Source: Spizellomyces punctatus DAOM BR117 (Eukaryota > Chytridiomycota > Chytridiomycetes > Spizellomycetales > Spizellomycetaceae). Taken from it: 64,000 nucleotides of DNA. Location of the stretch: positions 717,397-781,396 of the forward strand of contig NW_015971543.1 in NCBI RefSeq assembly GCF_000182565.1. Reading direction: 5' to 3'. Under the pieces are notes generated by a model. The model was not told the DNA's origin, searched no databases, and was given only the letters and a program-made list of their open reading frames with translations. Every line of letters begins with the position of its first letter. Position 1 is the first letter of the stretch. The position numbers and the translations under genes are program-made. Of this stretch, positions 33,520 through 44,247 are shown one piece after another.

Positions 33520-34698
33520 TTTGCGTGAGGAGAAGAGTGTTATTTGTTTTTTGGTTTCTGAGGACGTTTTATAAGGGCTCATGACTGGAAATGACACATG
33601 ATGATCGGTGATCACCCGCCCATCGCGCGGTGATCCAAGTGGTCGTGATATACACTACACAGAAAATATAAAAGTATTCCGTATCTTTTACTAACGAGGG
33701 CGCAATACAACTTTATGTTGGCCAAAAGTCGCCGAAAACCATCTTCATCAACTCATAACCAGCTGGCCGAGATGTCCAATGACAGCTGGTTTCAAAACCT
33801 TGCCCGACAACACGCAAGAACAATTACCACGACAGCTAGAAGCCTTTGTTGATTAAGCTACTACCCTGCTGGCGGCTTATTTCGCTGGCATTTACATCGA
33901 CCTTTTCTGATACCAAACTGCCCTCAAGCTGGTCATGTGTTGTGGAGCCCAGCCTGGCTACCAACCACATAACAATTTTGGGCCATTCAAGAGCATGATC
34001 TTTGGTAGCACTCGTTACTATGGAGGAGCATCTTTGCGAGCAACCTCGCGTGCCATTGACTTCTGACTTTAGAATGTTTTGAGCAGCAGCAGCAAAGTAG
34101 CGCTCCGACTTTGTTGTTCCGAAACACGTGAATTCGGACAAACGGCTCTAGAAACTCCTACGTAAAAAAGTAACGCGCTCCAGGTTGCGAGTAGAGCAGA
34201 AAGGGCGCCGCGCAGAGGCAGACGTTGCGCGGAAGCAACGGTTAAAGGACAACCGTCTAGTCTCTCGACACCGGTCCATTCTTTTGCCACCCCGACGGTT
34301 AGTTTTGTCGTAGCTCATCCAGTTCGATCTCTCTGCTAACATGTCCCTATTCATCGCTTCAGTCCAATCAGTGTCTTGTGTGCACAGCTGGGAAACTAGT
34401 GTGTGTGTGAGGGCCACAGACGCTCTAATTAAGTAGATGTAAGGACTTCCGAGGATGCTCGCTTGTTGTCGTGACGCTTGACGATGGAGTCACTAAATCC
34501 ACATTCGCCTTTAAGCGCAAAATATAGACTAGGAGCTTATTGGAAGAAACCCCGCAGGTATGTCCAATTCTGTGACTAGATGGATTTGAGGCCGTCCTGC
34601 TGTTTGATTGCCTGCCTTATACACTCCATCTAACAGTTGATCACTGCAGCATTCGCTCCGGTGACTAACAGAGCAAGTCGACGAGCGACTTCACCGCC
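33520..34698. other. Divergent intergenic region with a possible 5' UTR exon
   Basis: CACGTG occurs at 34125-34130. An ATG at 34484 opens a short frame that ends at a good donor (34559, GTATGT). It cannot be joined in phase to the downstream methyltransferase frame at any acceptor I tried, so I read it as a possible untranslated leader exon or a chance frame. No other gene is seen. Confidence 0.35.
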
Positions 34699-37600
34699 AT
34701 GGTTCAGGACAAATCTTTACTCGCCGATGGAACCCCTGTCAGATCAAAGCGACTTTTACATCGCCGAGATCCACCAAACCATTCATCACACGCTGTTGTT
34801 TTTGAGGGAACATTTAAGATCCCGCTCCCTGATCACCATGTTGACGACGGTCCGATAACCCCCGAATCCGTTGAAGTTCCTACATCACCTGTCAGGAAAA
34901 GACCACGACTGAGGTCCGATGGGCAACGCACTGAACTATCCACTAAAGGTGATTTTGAAGATGAGGACGCTTGGACTACCACATTCAAGCGCAAATCGCG
35001 TACCACTTCAACATTTCAGGGACGGTCGGCTAACCCCGATGTATCCCCCGCTATCTTTCCATTAGTTTTACTCCCGGAAGCCAGAACGTCGGGTTCTTCC
35101 GTTACGCAACAGATCAAAGACTTTTTTTCTTCACCGGTGCCGGCCCTGTTTTGCGGCACTGGGGACAACGGCTGGGAGTTGGGCGGTATTTTAATGGAGT
35201 ACCATCTCCGCAAACTAGTGGATGCCGATATCGGTGGCGACCTACGCCATGCTGCTGGGTGGGGACGTATGCCGACGCAGTTGAGCCAATGGGTCTCGTA
35301 TGCAGAAAGAAGGGTGTTAGACGAGGAGCGAGGGACAATAGAACGGGCCCGGAAGAGGGTCAAGTTGCAGAAAGAGGACCCGATTAATCCACGGACGGGA
35401 ATGCGCTGCCGAAGCGTGGACCTGGAGGTAAACTCTAGCCAGGGTCTGCCGCTGAACATAAGCGCCGCAGATTAGGCAAGAAGAAGCGCCCCATCAACAA
35501 AGCACACAAATCAAGTCAACAGTGGACACGTCTGGCTGGTGCGCTAGCGCGAAAAGCGGAGGCAATATGGGACGGTCCGGAGGAAATGAAGGCGTTGTAC
35601 CAGAAAAAGAGGTATCTCAAAGCAGGGCTGTACTCCTCCGTCTACAAGAGCGACGCCTTGTCCAAACTACGGCCGCGTGCATATCAAGCGCGCTTCAGCT
35701 TTCCATTACCAATGAATCATGGAGCAACCCTACTGCAGGAAGAACTTGACTTTGAACTCCCCTATGATATCGTCACACATGTCGCTCTTCTTGGTGGTCC
35801 GACAGCTGTAAGTCACCAGTTTCATTGGGCAACATTATGAAAACCGATTCATGACACAACTGCAGTTGAAGGCGCAGGCTACCAAGAAATCGCCCAGTCC
35901 ATTTTACAGGATCCAGAAAAGTAAGGAGCATTCATTACGTCTTCAAATTGTCCATGTTACTATATCAACGCTTGCATTTTCAGATATTTTTGTTGATCGA
36001 AAGCCCCATAAGGGAAAAGAAGTTCCGGTTTGCCAATGCGAGATCCCGTCCAATAATGACCCAGCTTGTAGGGATAATTGTCTGAATAGGTGCGCAACTG
36101 GAAGTATTATACAACGCGTGTGATGACGGGCTCACACGTTCTTAGATGCATGTTTATAGAGTGCTCTCCAAAGCACTGTCCTGCGAATGAAAGGTGTTCG
36201 AACCAGCGATTTCAAAAGCGAGAGTCAATAAAAGAGCTGGAGGTTGTGTGGGTAGGTCTCCATTATCCTCCACATTGAATGACCTCGCATTCTAACTCAG
36301 GTCGTTGTAGACCGCTGTTCGGGGACATGGCCTTCGAACGAAGGTCAACATCCCGCGTGGCAGTATGGTCATAGAGTACCGTGGCGAGATCATATCGCAG
36401 GATACATGTATTGAGAGGATGGAAACAATCTATAAGGATGTTGAGAATTACTATTTTCTGAACTATGCCAGAGGAGAAGTCATCGATGCATGCCGGAAAG
36501 GGACAGAGGCCAGGTTTGTCAACCATAGTTGCGAACCCAACTGTCACATCGAAAAATGGTTGGTTATATCTTCTGTTTCACCCGAGCTGCGGTCATCACC
36601 TTAGTCGTTCTCACACAAACGTGTGTAATATTAGGCTGGTGGATGGGGAATATTGCGTCGGCCTCTTCTCTTCTGAGGATATTTTCGCGGGCTCCGAGCT
36701 TACCTACGATTATCGTTTCGAGGCGTTCGGACCCATGCAACAGTGCCTGTGTGGGGCCAAAAGTTGCCGAGGTACAATAAAGTCACGATTACTTGTTCAT
36801 GATGGTGTGCAATTTTCCCAAGAGTCTTTAACAATCGCTTGGTTGATGGTTGCTAGGTTTTATCGGTTTGAACAAGAAGGTTGAGGCAAAGCAAGATCCT
36901 GGTAAAATTACATGTTTCGCGAAGTATGTATCCTGACCGTTATACATTCGCTTATTACCTTCATTTGTTTCTTTGATTCAAAGCAAAATCCAAAAAGACC
37001 GGAAAGCAAGGGAAATCGAAAGCTAAATCCACCAAAGTTAAACGTATCAAAGTCAAATCATACGAACGTGAATTTTGGTTGCGAAAACATCAGAGAGAAA
37101 AGCTCGCTAGTCAGTATAAGGATGTTTTGAAGAACCGTGGATTCTATGCAGATGCTGGGCTGTTTTTGGTTCGGAATATGAGGAGCGTGGTGGCAAAGGA
37201 ATTGGGTGAGCGTCATCTGAGTGCTGCAAGCGGTTCGACATCTAGTACTACCCGCAATCGACGAGCCGGAAGTGGTGATGATGACGTTGTTGATGCAATT
37301 CCAAAGTTATCGCCGGATATCGTAAGGCGAAGGCGTAGGGGCTTGGACGCTGTCATTGAAGATCTGTGGCTAGTGAGGAAAGCTCTGTTCCCCGGTGATA
37401 GAATCGGAGACAATATTGGAGACCGGGGCACATTAGAAGACGTAGAACTCGAGCCTTGGAGTGATAACGATGACATGTCACTCAGCTATGTGGAGACAGG
37501 TGATTCAGCTGCTTCCTCTGAACAAAGTGACAACGATGAATTTGATGAATCGAGCACCGAGTCAGACAGTGATGGCGACGCAGAGGGAACTCCCGAAAGG

Positions 37601-39016
37601 CATCCAGCACTGCAAAGCGAGACAGAGCTTACTCCCGGCAAAAGCAGTGCACTACAGTCTGTGAAACGGTCAGCCGCCGTTAGAGTGCATGATATTAAGA
37701 ACGACTCCGGGAACCTTCCTTCAGAACTACCTGGTAAACGGAGGAGTTTGCGTGGCCGTGGTCATCGGGACGGAGTTGATACCGAAAACCATTTTCCCAG
37801 TAGTCGAAGCGGAGCAGTCCTGGGAGAAGATTCTGAGGGTGAGGGAAGCGACGATGAAATGTTGCCAACGCGTCGATCCCCACGGTTCATCTCCTCAACA
37901 GCCAAGAGAAGTCCCGGAAGGAAGACCCAACTCCCACGATCGCTTGTAACCCCTGATCGCCAGGCGCTCTCGCATGCAGAGCAGCAATTATCCCGCAGTG
38001 CTGCGCGACAGTCAGGGTCCCGTCAACGTCCCCGAGGTTACCTGAGCACGGATGTATCTCCATCGTTGCAACGAGGAATTAAGAAGTCTGACATCTTAGG
38101 TGATGCAACCCCATCGACAGAATCGCCTATGTCTAGAGATGATACCATCATGGGAAAAGAACCTCTCTCGAAACAGCGGGCTGCAAGAGCGCTGCGTAGA
38201 TCAATAGTAGCCCAAGCACGTCAGGAAACAGTCGCTGAAGACCGTAGTGAGTCGTTGTCAGGATGTGAGACATCCCCGGAAGGAAACGTAGATTCAAATG
38301 CTGGTCTTCTGAATTCGTCGGGGACGAAGGCTGATGGATTTTTATCGACACTTCGGAGCTCTCGTCGCCCTGGGATACGGAATCATCGCCGGAGCGATTT
38401 GAGCGCTGGCGGTGACGGAGAGTCGACGACAAAGAGCACTGATTCCGTAGTATCATCACACACATGGAGTGCCGGTTCCGACGGTGTCGACAGGCAGCTT
38501 CAAGCAGGCACGCGGAAATCAGTACGTCGTTCTCTCAAGTCTGAAGCCATAAAAGCTGGCACCCTGCCGGTCCAGGATGATCATAGATGTCTTGAAATTA
38601 ATAACACGACACAGAAAGAGGGCGATCCAACCCCTTCAAGTCCTGTGGCAACGCAGGAAGTGGACGCAGTTGCGGCATTGCTGTCATTGTCCGCGTCAGC
38701 CATGGACATGGATGATGATCAAACTACCATAATACCAGAAGTAGCACAGGTTGCAAAGGTCCAAGATATAGGACAAGAATCGCGTGCTCCGCTCATGCGA
38801 GGAGAGCATGCATCGCTTACTGGGAAACCACTGGTGCCGCAAAGCAAAAAGGAGACCATCAGGACCTACAAAGGAAAGGCTGGTAAACAGCGACTCAGCA
38901 TGGATATAGTCTCGGTCGATGAGAGCCATGGCCATTTGGTGAACAAGGAGAACAAATTGGATGGAGCGGAACATAATACGGGACGGCGACAGTCGCTAAG
39001 GCGACTCTGTAAATAG
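34699..39016 (+). CDS. ASH1-like SET-domain histone methyltransferase
   Basis: Nine exons (34699-35443, 35476-35807, 35866-35920, 35984-36089, 36146-36251, 36311-36558, 36635-36771, 36857-36901, 36984-39016) give about 1,268 aa; only the first junction (a 32-nt intron) is doubtful. The AWS domain near residues 380-440 has the Cys pattern 'CQCEIPSNNDPACRDNCLNR' followed by 'ECSPKHCPANERCSNQRFQK'. The SET domain follows with 'GHGLRTKVNIPRGSMVIEY' (SAM site), 'RFVNHSCEPNCHIEKW' (NHSC), 'ELTYDYRFEAF' and the post-SET 'CLCGAKSCRGFIG'. The order and the 'YRIQKNIFVDRKP' lead-in match ASH1L better than SET2, implying H3K36 methylation. The 680-residue C-terminus is basic, Ser/Arg-rich and disordered. 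No SRI, PHD, bromo or BAH domain is visible. The ATG lies in a near-ideal Kozak context (CACCGCCATGG). Confidence 0.82.
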
Positions 39017-39526
39017 GAATGCAAATTGGAGGCACTAAATGGACATAATGTAATATTCATAAAACATTGACGACTCCCACACACGTCCAGCTGATAATGA
39101 TTAGAGTTTCAGCACGTAGGCTGTAAACTAGGATGAATTCTGGCTCTATGCTGTTCCTGTTCAAATCGCACGCCATCCATATGCTCCGCGAAAGAAGCCA
39201 GTGATCTTGGCTTACCAAAGCCTTCGGTCGGAGCGTGAGTCATGAATTGCACGTGACATTACGCAAACAAAACTCAAATTCCACATGGGTTTGTGTAACA
39301 GTTGCATGTCACGCGCTCCCATTGGAAAAGCGCCGGCCGAAATAATCGACCTTTTGTTGGGTCAGGTGTGCCCAATCCTCGCCATCTTGCGACAGCACGC
39401 TTCGACGGGGTGATGCAGATACAACGATAGATATAAAGGACCTTCTCCTTTTCGCCTCCCTTGACTTTGTTCCCACATTGTCATCGCTTTTTCATTGCAC
39501 TCCTGTTTCGGTATTTTTGGTTGTCC
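39017..39526 (+). promoter_or_regulatory. Spacer before the mitochondrial kinase gene
   Basis: CACGTG at 39250-39255 and a TATAAA at 39432-39437 precede the kinase ATG at 39527, the latter by about 90 bp. No coding sequence is seen. Confidence 0.35.
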
Positions 39527-41100
39527 ATGCCTCCATCGCCTTCCTGGGTCGCCCCCCGCTTGGCGGCCTATGCCAAGAGAACACCACGGCCTGTAAGATT
39601 TGAGGAAATGCTAAAGTTTGGTGGGTACTTGCTTGCTGTGTGGGTTTTATAGAGTTGCTGTTAAAGTGTTTATATCTGTCCAGGCGAGCGTCCTTCACAG
39701 TCAACTCTTTTGCAAGCCGCAAAGTTCCTGGCTGATGAAATATCTGTCCGATTAGCTCACCGATATGCGGAACTGGAAACGCTGCCGTATGGCCTTAAGG
39801 AAATGCATGCTGTTCATCAAGTGAAAAGCTGGTATGCGGAGAGCTTCAAGGACCTGGTCGAATTTTACAACGTGATCGACGCCCATCGTCGTAATCCCAG
39901 TCTGGGATGCAAGTTTGAAAGTGAACATGGAATGCAGGGCATGGGATCGTGGTTCAGTAAGCTGATCGGTGGAGCACGTGGTCGGAAAGATGAGTTCGAT
40001 GTGTTACCACCTGGCTTAGCAAGCACTGCAGCTCTGGATATGACACGCCCCTCTGTCATGCCAGCAGTCAACCAAGTGTCTGCGGAAGCCGATAGCCTGT
40101 ATGTTGTGCTCACTCTCATATTTTTCTGGCTCTGCAACTGACATTGTCTCTTGACTTAGTGCATACTTTGGACAATGCCAATCTCCGCACCTTGTCAATG
40201 CCGCACCTGCCTATAACAAACAATTCAACACCATTCTGAAGAGAATCGTAGACCGCCATAATCCGGTCGTTGTCATTGTCGGCAAAGGTGTTCGGCAGCT
40301 CACTCAGTCGCACCCGTACCTTCCCGAGCATCACCCTGAAGTTCAATCATTTCTCAACCGCTTTCATCGTAACCGAGTTGGTGTACGAATTCTCATTGGA
40401 CATCATCTCGCACTACAGCGGCAGCATAGATTTCCACACCACATTGGAATTGTTTGCACCCGTACAAGCGTGGTGGATGTGGCGTCGGAGGCGTCAGTTG
40501 ATGCAGCGGAAGTGTGTGAGCAATCTTACGGGGTGTCACCACCTGTTGAGATTCAAATACCGGAAGGAGGCGTGCCAGATTTTGTTTATGTTCCCTCTCA
40601 TATGCACCATATCATTTTCGAAATATGCAAGAATGCCATGCGGGCGGTGGTTGAGAAAGAGGAGACCCGTGTGGGACGGGGAGAGGCAAAACGACAAGAT
40701 CTGCCGCCTGTGGTGATCAATGTCCAAGTGAGGGGTGACGATATCGTTATAAGGGTATCAGACAAGGGCGTCGGCATTCCAGTGCGAGAAGTCGACAGGG
40801 CCTTCCAGTATGCGTACACCACGGCGAAGCAAGCACCTATAGATCCGGACTTTCATGGGTCGGAGGTTGATGGAGCTCCTATGGCCGGATTCGGATACGG
40901 TTTACCGTTGAGTCAGTTGGTAAGCGTTATATTAAAGTGTTGATCAGTTCATCTGTCCGATTTGTTAATGTTCTCTCTTTATGTAGTATGCGCGATATTT
41001 CAAGGGGGACCTTACTCTGCAGTCTCGTGAAGGCCTTGGGACGGACGTCTTTTTTACTGTGAAGAGGGATTGGGTCGGCGACGAACCAGTATTGATGTAA
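39527..41100 (+). CDS. Mitochondrial BCKDK/PDK-family protein kinase
   Basis: Four exons (39527-39620, 39684-40098, 40160-40919, 40987-41100) encode 460 aa. The N-terminus (PSWVAPRLAAYAKRTPRPV) is basic and suits import. The GHKL ATP site is complete: N-box 'EICKNAMRAV', G1 'DKGVGIP', the 'YTTAK' lid and G2 'GFGYGLPLS'. A histidine-kinase-like four-helix domain precedes it ('FLNRFHRNRVGVRILIGHHL'). The segments 'HHLALQ', 'IGIVCTRTS' and the tail 'LQSREGLGTDVFFTV' look more like branched-chain ketoacid dehydrogenase kinase than classical PDK, but fungal Pkp proteins are intermediate. It should phosphorylate and switch off an E1 alpha subunit in the matrix. Confidence 0.82.
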
Positions 41101-41658
41101 CACTCTTCTTGCGGGTGGTCCGTTTTGTGGGCTTCCAGTGGATTGTACAAACTGTTTGGAAGGATAGATGAGCTCGGTCGCGTACGTCGCGTCGCGACCG
41201 CAGCAATTGTGTAGATAGACTTTTTTTAGACTTCTTTATTTCAGTCCAATTTGGCCTATACCATTATCCCAGTTGCCTTCTGCCCCATCTTACTGTATCT
41301 GTGAGTCTCAAGCATCTTTGATATTCCTACCAGATATCGTGAGTGATGTGGTCAGCGTCCAAAGCACCCTGCTGGAATCAACCTCATCGAATCGGTTGTA
41401 GTGCATCATATGTCCATATGTGGAGACAGTAGCGGAGGCTCAGCAGGGGTCCAACTCTTGGTGGCGTGCACAAATATGACTGTTTATGGCATAATAGTTA
41501 CTATTTATAGTCAATTGTCGTGCAAAATTATTCCATCAGCAATCAGCCGCGATCTCAGCCTGGGAATTTAAAAGACGAGCTGTGCGACTCTGGGTAACCT
41601 TCTCCCCAGTCCTCACGTCAGCAATCGTGTTAGACACCACCGTCGTCGTGGAGCAGGG
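41101..41658. other. Intergenic region with GC-rich hairpin
   Basis: An inverted repeat CGGTCGCG / CGCGACCG at 41175-41182 and 41193-41200 with a 10-nt spacer could form an 8-bp hairpin in the kinase 3' UTR. It might equally be a dimer-binding site upstream of the NDT80-like gene. Nothing else is seen. Confidence 0.35.
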
Positions 41659-43611
41659 ATGGCATCTGCTGCTGCATCCTATCCGTCGTCCACGGGCAAT
41701 GCTGCTTACAGCAATCGAACTTCCCAGAACGGTCCTACGTCAAACTCTACCTCATCCCCAACGTCTACGTCTTCTCAACACGCCCCTACTGGATCAGCTG
41801 CCGCAAAGCCCTACTCTTCCTACGTGTATGCGAATCGGTCAGCCCCACCGCCCTCCACCTTTTCTCCTTACGTACCTATCTATTCGCCTACTTCCCTTGC
41901 GTTCTCACCTGGAGTCGGTCCTACTTCCAGTGTCCAGCAGGGAACCAATGGGCTGCCGCCGCCTGCCACTGGCAATGCCGACGACGAAGAAAGACATCGG
42001 GATGTTAGCCAAAGGTAGAGTTGTCTCGTTTATATGGGCTGTGCCTTCTTGTCAATTTCTGACACGTGTATGGCAGCCCGTTTCCGGATTCGGCCTCTAA
42101 TGAAGTAGATTCTCCGATCCTCCGTCGGCAACGCTGGATGGATTCTGCCCCTTCTTGGCGGCCAACCACGCAATCTTGCGCAGTCCTTAGTATGGATAGA
42201 AATAAATCGTACGTGTAGTATGCTACATCTTTGAGTCGTTGCCAAAGGTATTCATGCCTGCACCAGGTACTCCATTCGACTCAACCCGCGCATAGAAAGA
42301 GGCTTCTTCTTGGCGGATAATGACTGGACCTGTTACCGTCGGAATTACTTTCAGGTCAGCATCAGCTTCTCGGCAATGGATACAGTGGGACATCGCGTGG
42401 AAATGCCCTGCTTGGTAGCGCTAGACGGTCAGCTGCATACCGTCACCGCGTTCCATGTTGGCATTGGTGCCCGTACCTCAAATGGTCAGCGGGAAGTCGA
42501 ACTTGTCCAGCACACGGCAAAACGGGATAAAGGTCCGCAGATGCTACCCGAGCCGAAGCTCTGTCAACCTCAAGATCCTATGACCACAGCTACGCGAGGA
42601 GTGGACTCGTTCCATAGCGTGACCTACGAGCGACTTCAGTTCAAGGCTGCTACAGCTAACAATGGCAAGCGACGTGCCGCACAACAGTATCATGTCCTTG
42701 TGGCAGAGTTGTATGCTGAGCTTTCAGATAAGTCCCGCATCAAAATAGCAATCACCGAATCCGCTCCCTTGGTCGTCCGGGGCCGGGCACCTGGACACTA
42801 TGCCGCGATGCACAATAAAACTGGCGCAGGTGGGCATGCTGGGAGAATGCCATCACCGACAGTAGATGGATATCCTACGGACCAGAAGGATCATGGTGCC
42901 CCTAACGTGCGGCCGCCGGGATTCCTTTCGACAGGAGGTAGCCCTTCGGAGACAGTTGCCATCCGCCCGAGTGCTGTTCTTCCACCTCCATCGGTTCTTG
43001 CAGGTTTCTCTCAACAACAGCAAATGTATGCGCATGCATACCCGAGCGCCCAGGAGATCAACTACTACCAGCAGTACCAGCAATATCATCAAGCTCAACG
43101 ACAGAATCAGCAGCAACCGGAGCATCAGCATCAACAGCGAGCGCAAGATGCGAACAAAACCCATCCACACAATCCTCCGATACATCTTTCCCCGTCAACA
43201 ACATCACCGGCGCAACCTCAGATTTCAGCAAACAACTACGTTCCACAACATCACCAATCGAATGGAAGTTATTCACATGTGACCATGCCAACATCGTACC
43301 CCTCTACGTATTTCCCAGCGACAACTTCCCCGAACACGTACCACCAGCATTCGACTTCCCACCCTCTACAGTCAGCGCCACGTCCGCCCATATTAGGATC
43401 CACATCGAGCACAGGTGGCGTATCGCTGGGGACAATGGCTGCATCCCATCAAGCAGTCTCTTCAGGCAGTGTTCAACCGATTCCAGTTTCACCGCCTGTA
43501 TCTCCACCCAAAAATGCGCCCATCGCGTCAAGTACGTTAAAGAATGGTACTGGCCTGCACGAAGTAGATCGCGACAGGCAGGATGGGGCGAGACAGCATG
43601 AGGGTCGATGA
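41659..43611 (+). CDS. NDT80/PhoG-like DNA-binding transcription factor
   Basis: Three exons (41659-42014, 42077-42208, 42267-43611) give 610 aa. Residues 1-160 are Ser/Thr/Pro-rich. The DNA-binding domain spans about residues 160-390: 'IERGFFLADNDWTCYRRNYF', 'RVEMPCLVALDGQL', 'HTAKRDKGPQ', 'FKAATANNGKRRAAQQY' and 'ESAPLVVRGRAPGHY', all typical of the Ig-fold NDT80/PhoG domain that reads GC-rich MSE-type sites. The C-terminus is a long Gln/His/Pro/Ser-rich region, as in activation domains of the group. Yeast Ndt80 drives meiosis; Neurospora Vib-1 and others control incompatibility, secretion or nutrient responses, so the pathway here is open. The introns are short GT-AG; the second donor is GTACGT and its acceptor CACCAG. 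Confidence 0.88.
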
Positions 43612-44247
43612 GAAGCATGTCGCAGAGCTGGCATTTCAAACAATATCTGTATGTATGATCTTTTACCTCTGGAGAATCTTTATGAGAATGTAAATGTTTT
43701 TGTGACTATTTGGTTAACCGCTGGGATCCGGACTGTATTCTAAAGTTCCTGCGCCGGCGTTTCAGAATATAATATTACGTCCTCTGAGGGGATGGTCAGG
43801 TCTGTTATGTATCGCTCAGGGATAAACGCAGGCTACTCAAGTATAGTCAATGTGCCTGTTCGAATGGGGTTGTAGATGCTCCCTTGAATAGTTCCATGCG
43901 GAATTGGTTCCCTGCACCAACGTTTCGAAATTGGTTTCCCATCCCGGGGGGACCTGTATATCTCCCTCAGCGGTAAAACGCAGAGTGCTAACAGAAAGTT
44001 TTGTAAATTTCGTTGTGCCTGAAAGAAGTAGGGTTCGCAACCGTGTTGGAATGACAAATTAGCTGCATTTCTAATTACAAAGCACGTAGTTAAAGCGGGA
44101 CAGGCTGGGGACAGGTCTCGCCTGTGTTAATGACTCATGCAAGCGATAAGGAGAGTTCTTTCCTCTCCAGCCCAGCAGCGTCCCCTGCATCATTTTCAGA
44201 TTCTGCGAGCTTCTACTTTCATCCACACGAACGCCTGCCCATCGAGC
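43612..44247. other. Intergenic spacer
   Basis: The 636 bp between the NDT80-like and quinone reductase genes contain only short random frames and no motif that I recognise. Confidence 0.45.

Noticed and set aside
34484-34558. First coding exon of the methyltransferase
   Set aside because: It ends in phase 2, and every acceptor before the ATG at 34699 gives a stop or the wrong phase; the 34699 ATG has an excellent context.
41582-42100. 172-aa frame at the start of the NDT80-like gene
   Set aside because: It is a shadow frame; the Ser/Thr/Pro-rich frame from 41659 splices in phase to the DNA-binding domain.
42267-43000. Velvet-domain regulator
   Set aside because: The motifs (RGFFLADNDWTCYRRNYF, ESAPLVVRGRAPGHY) belong to NDT80/PhoG, not velvet.
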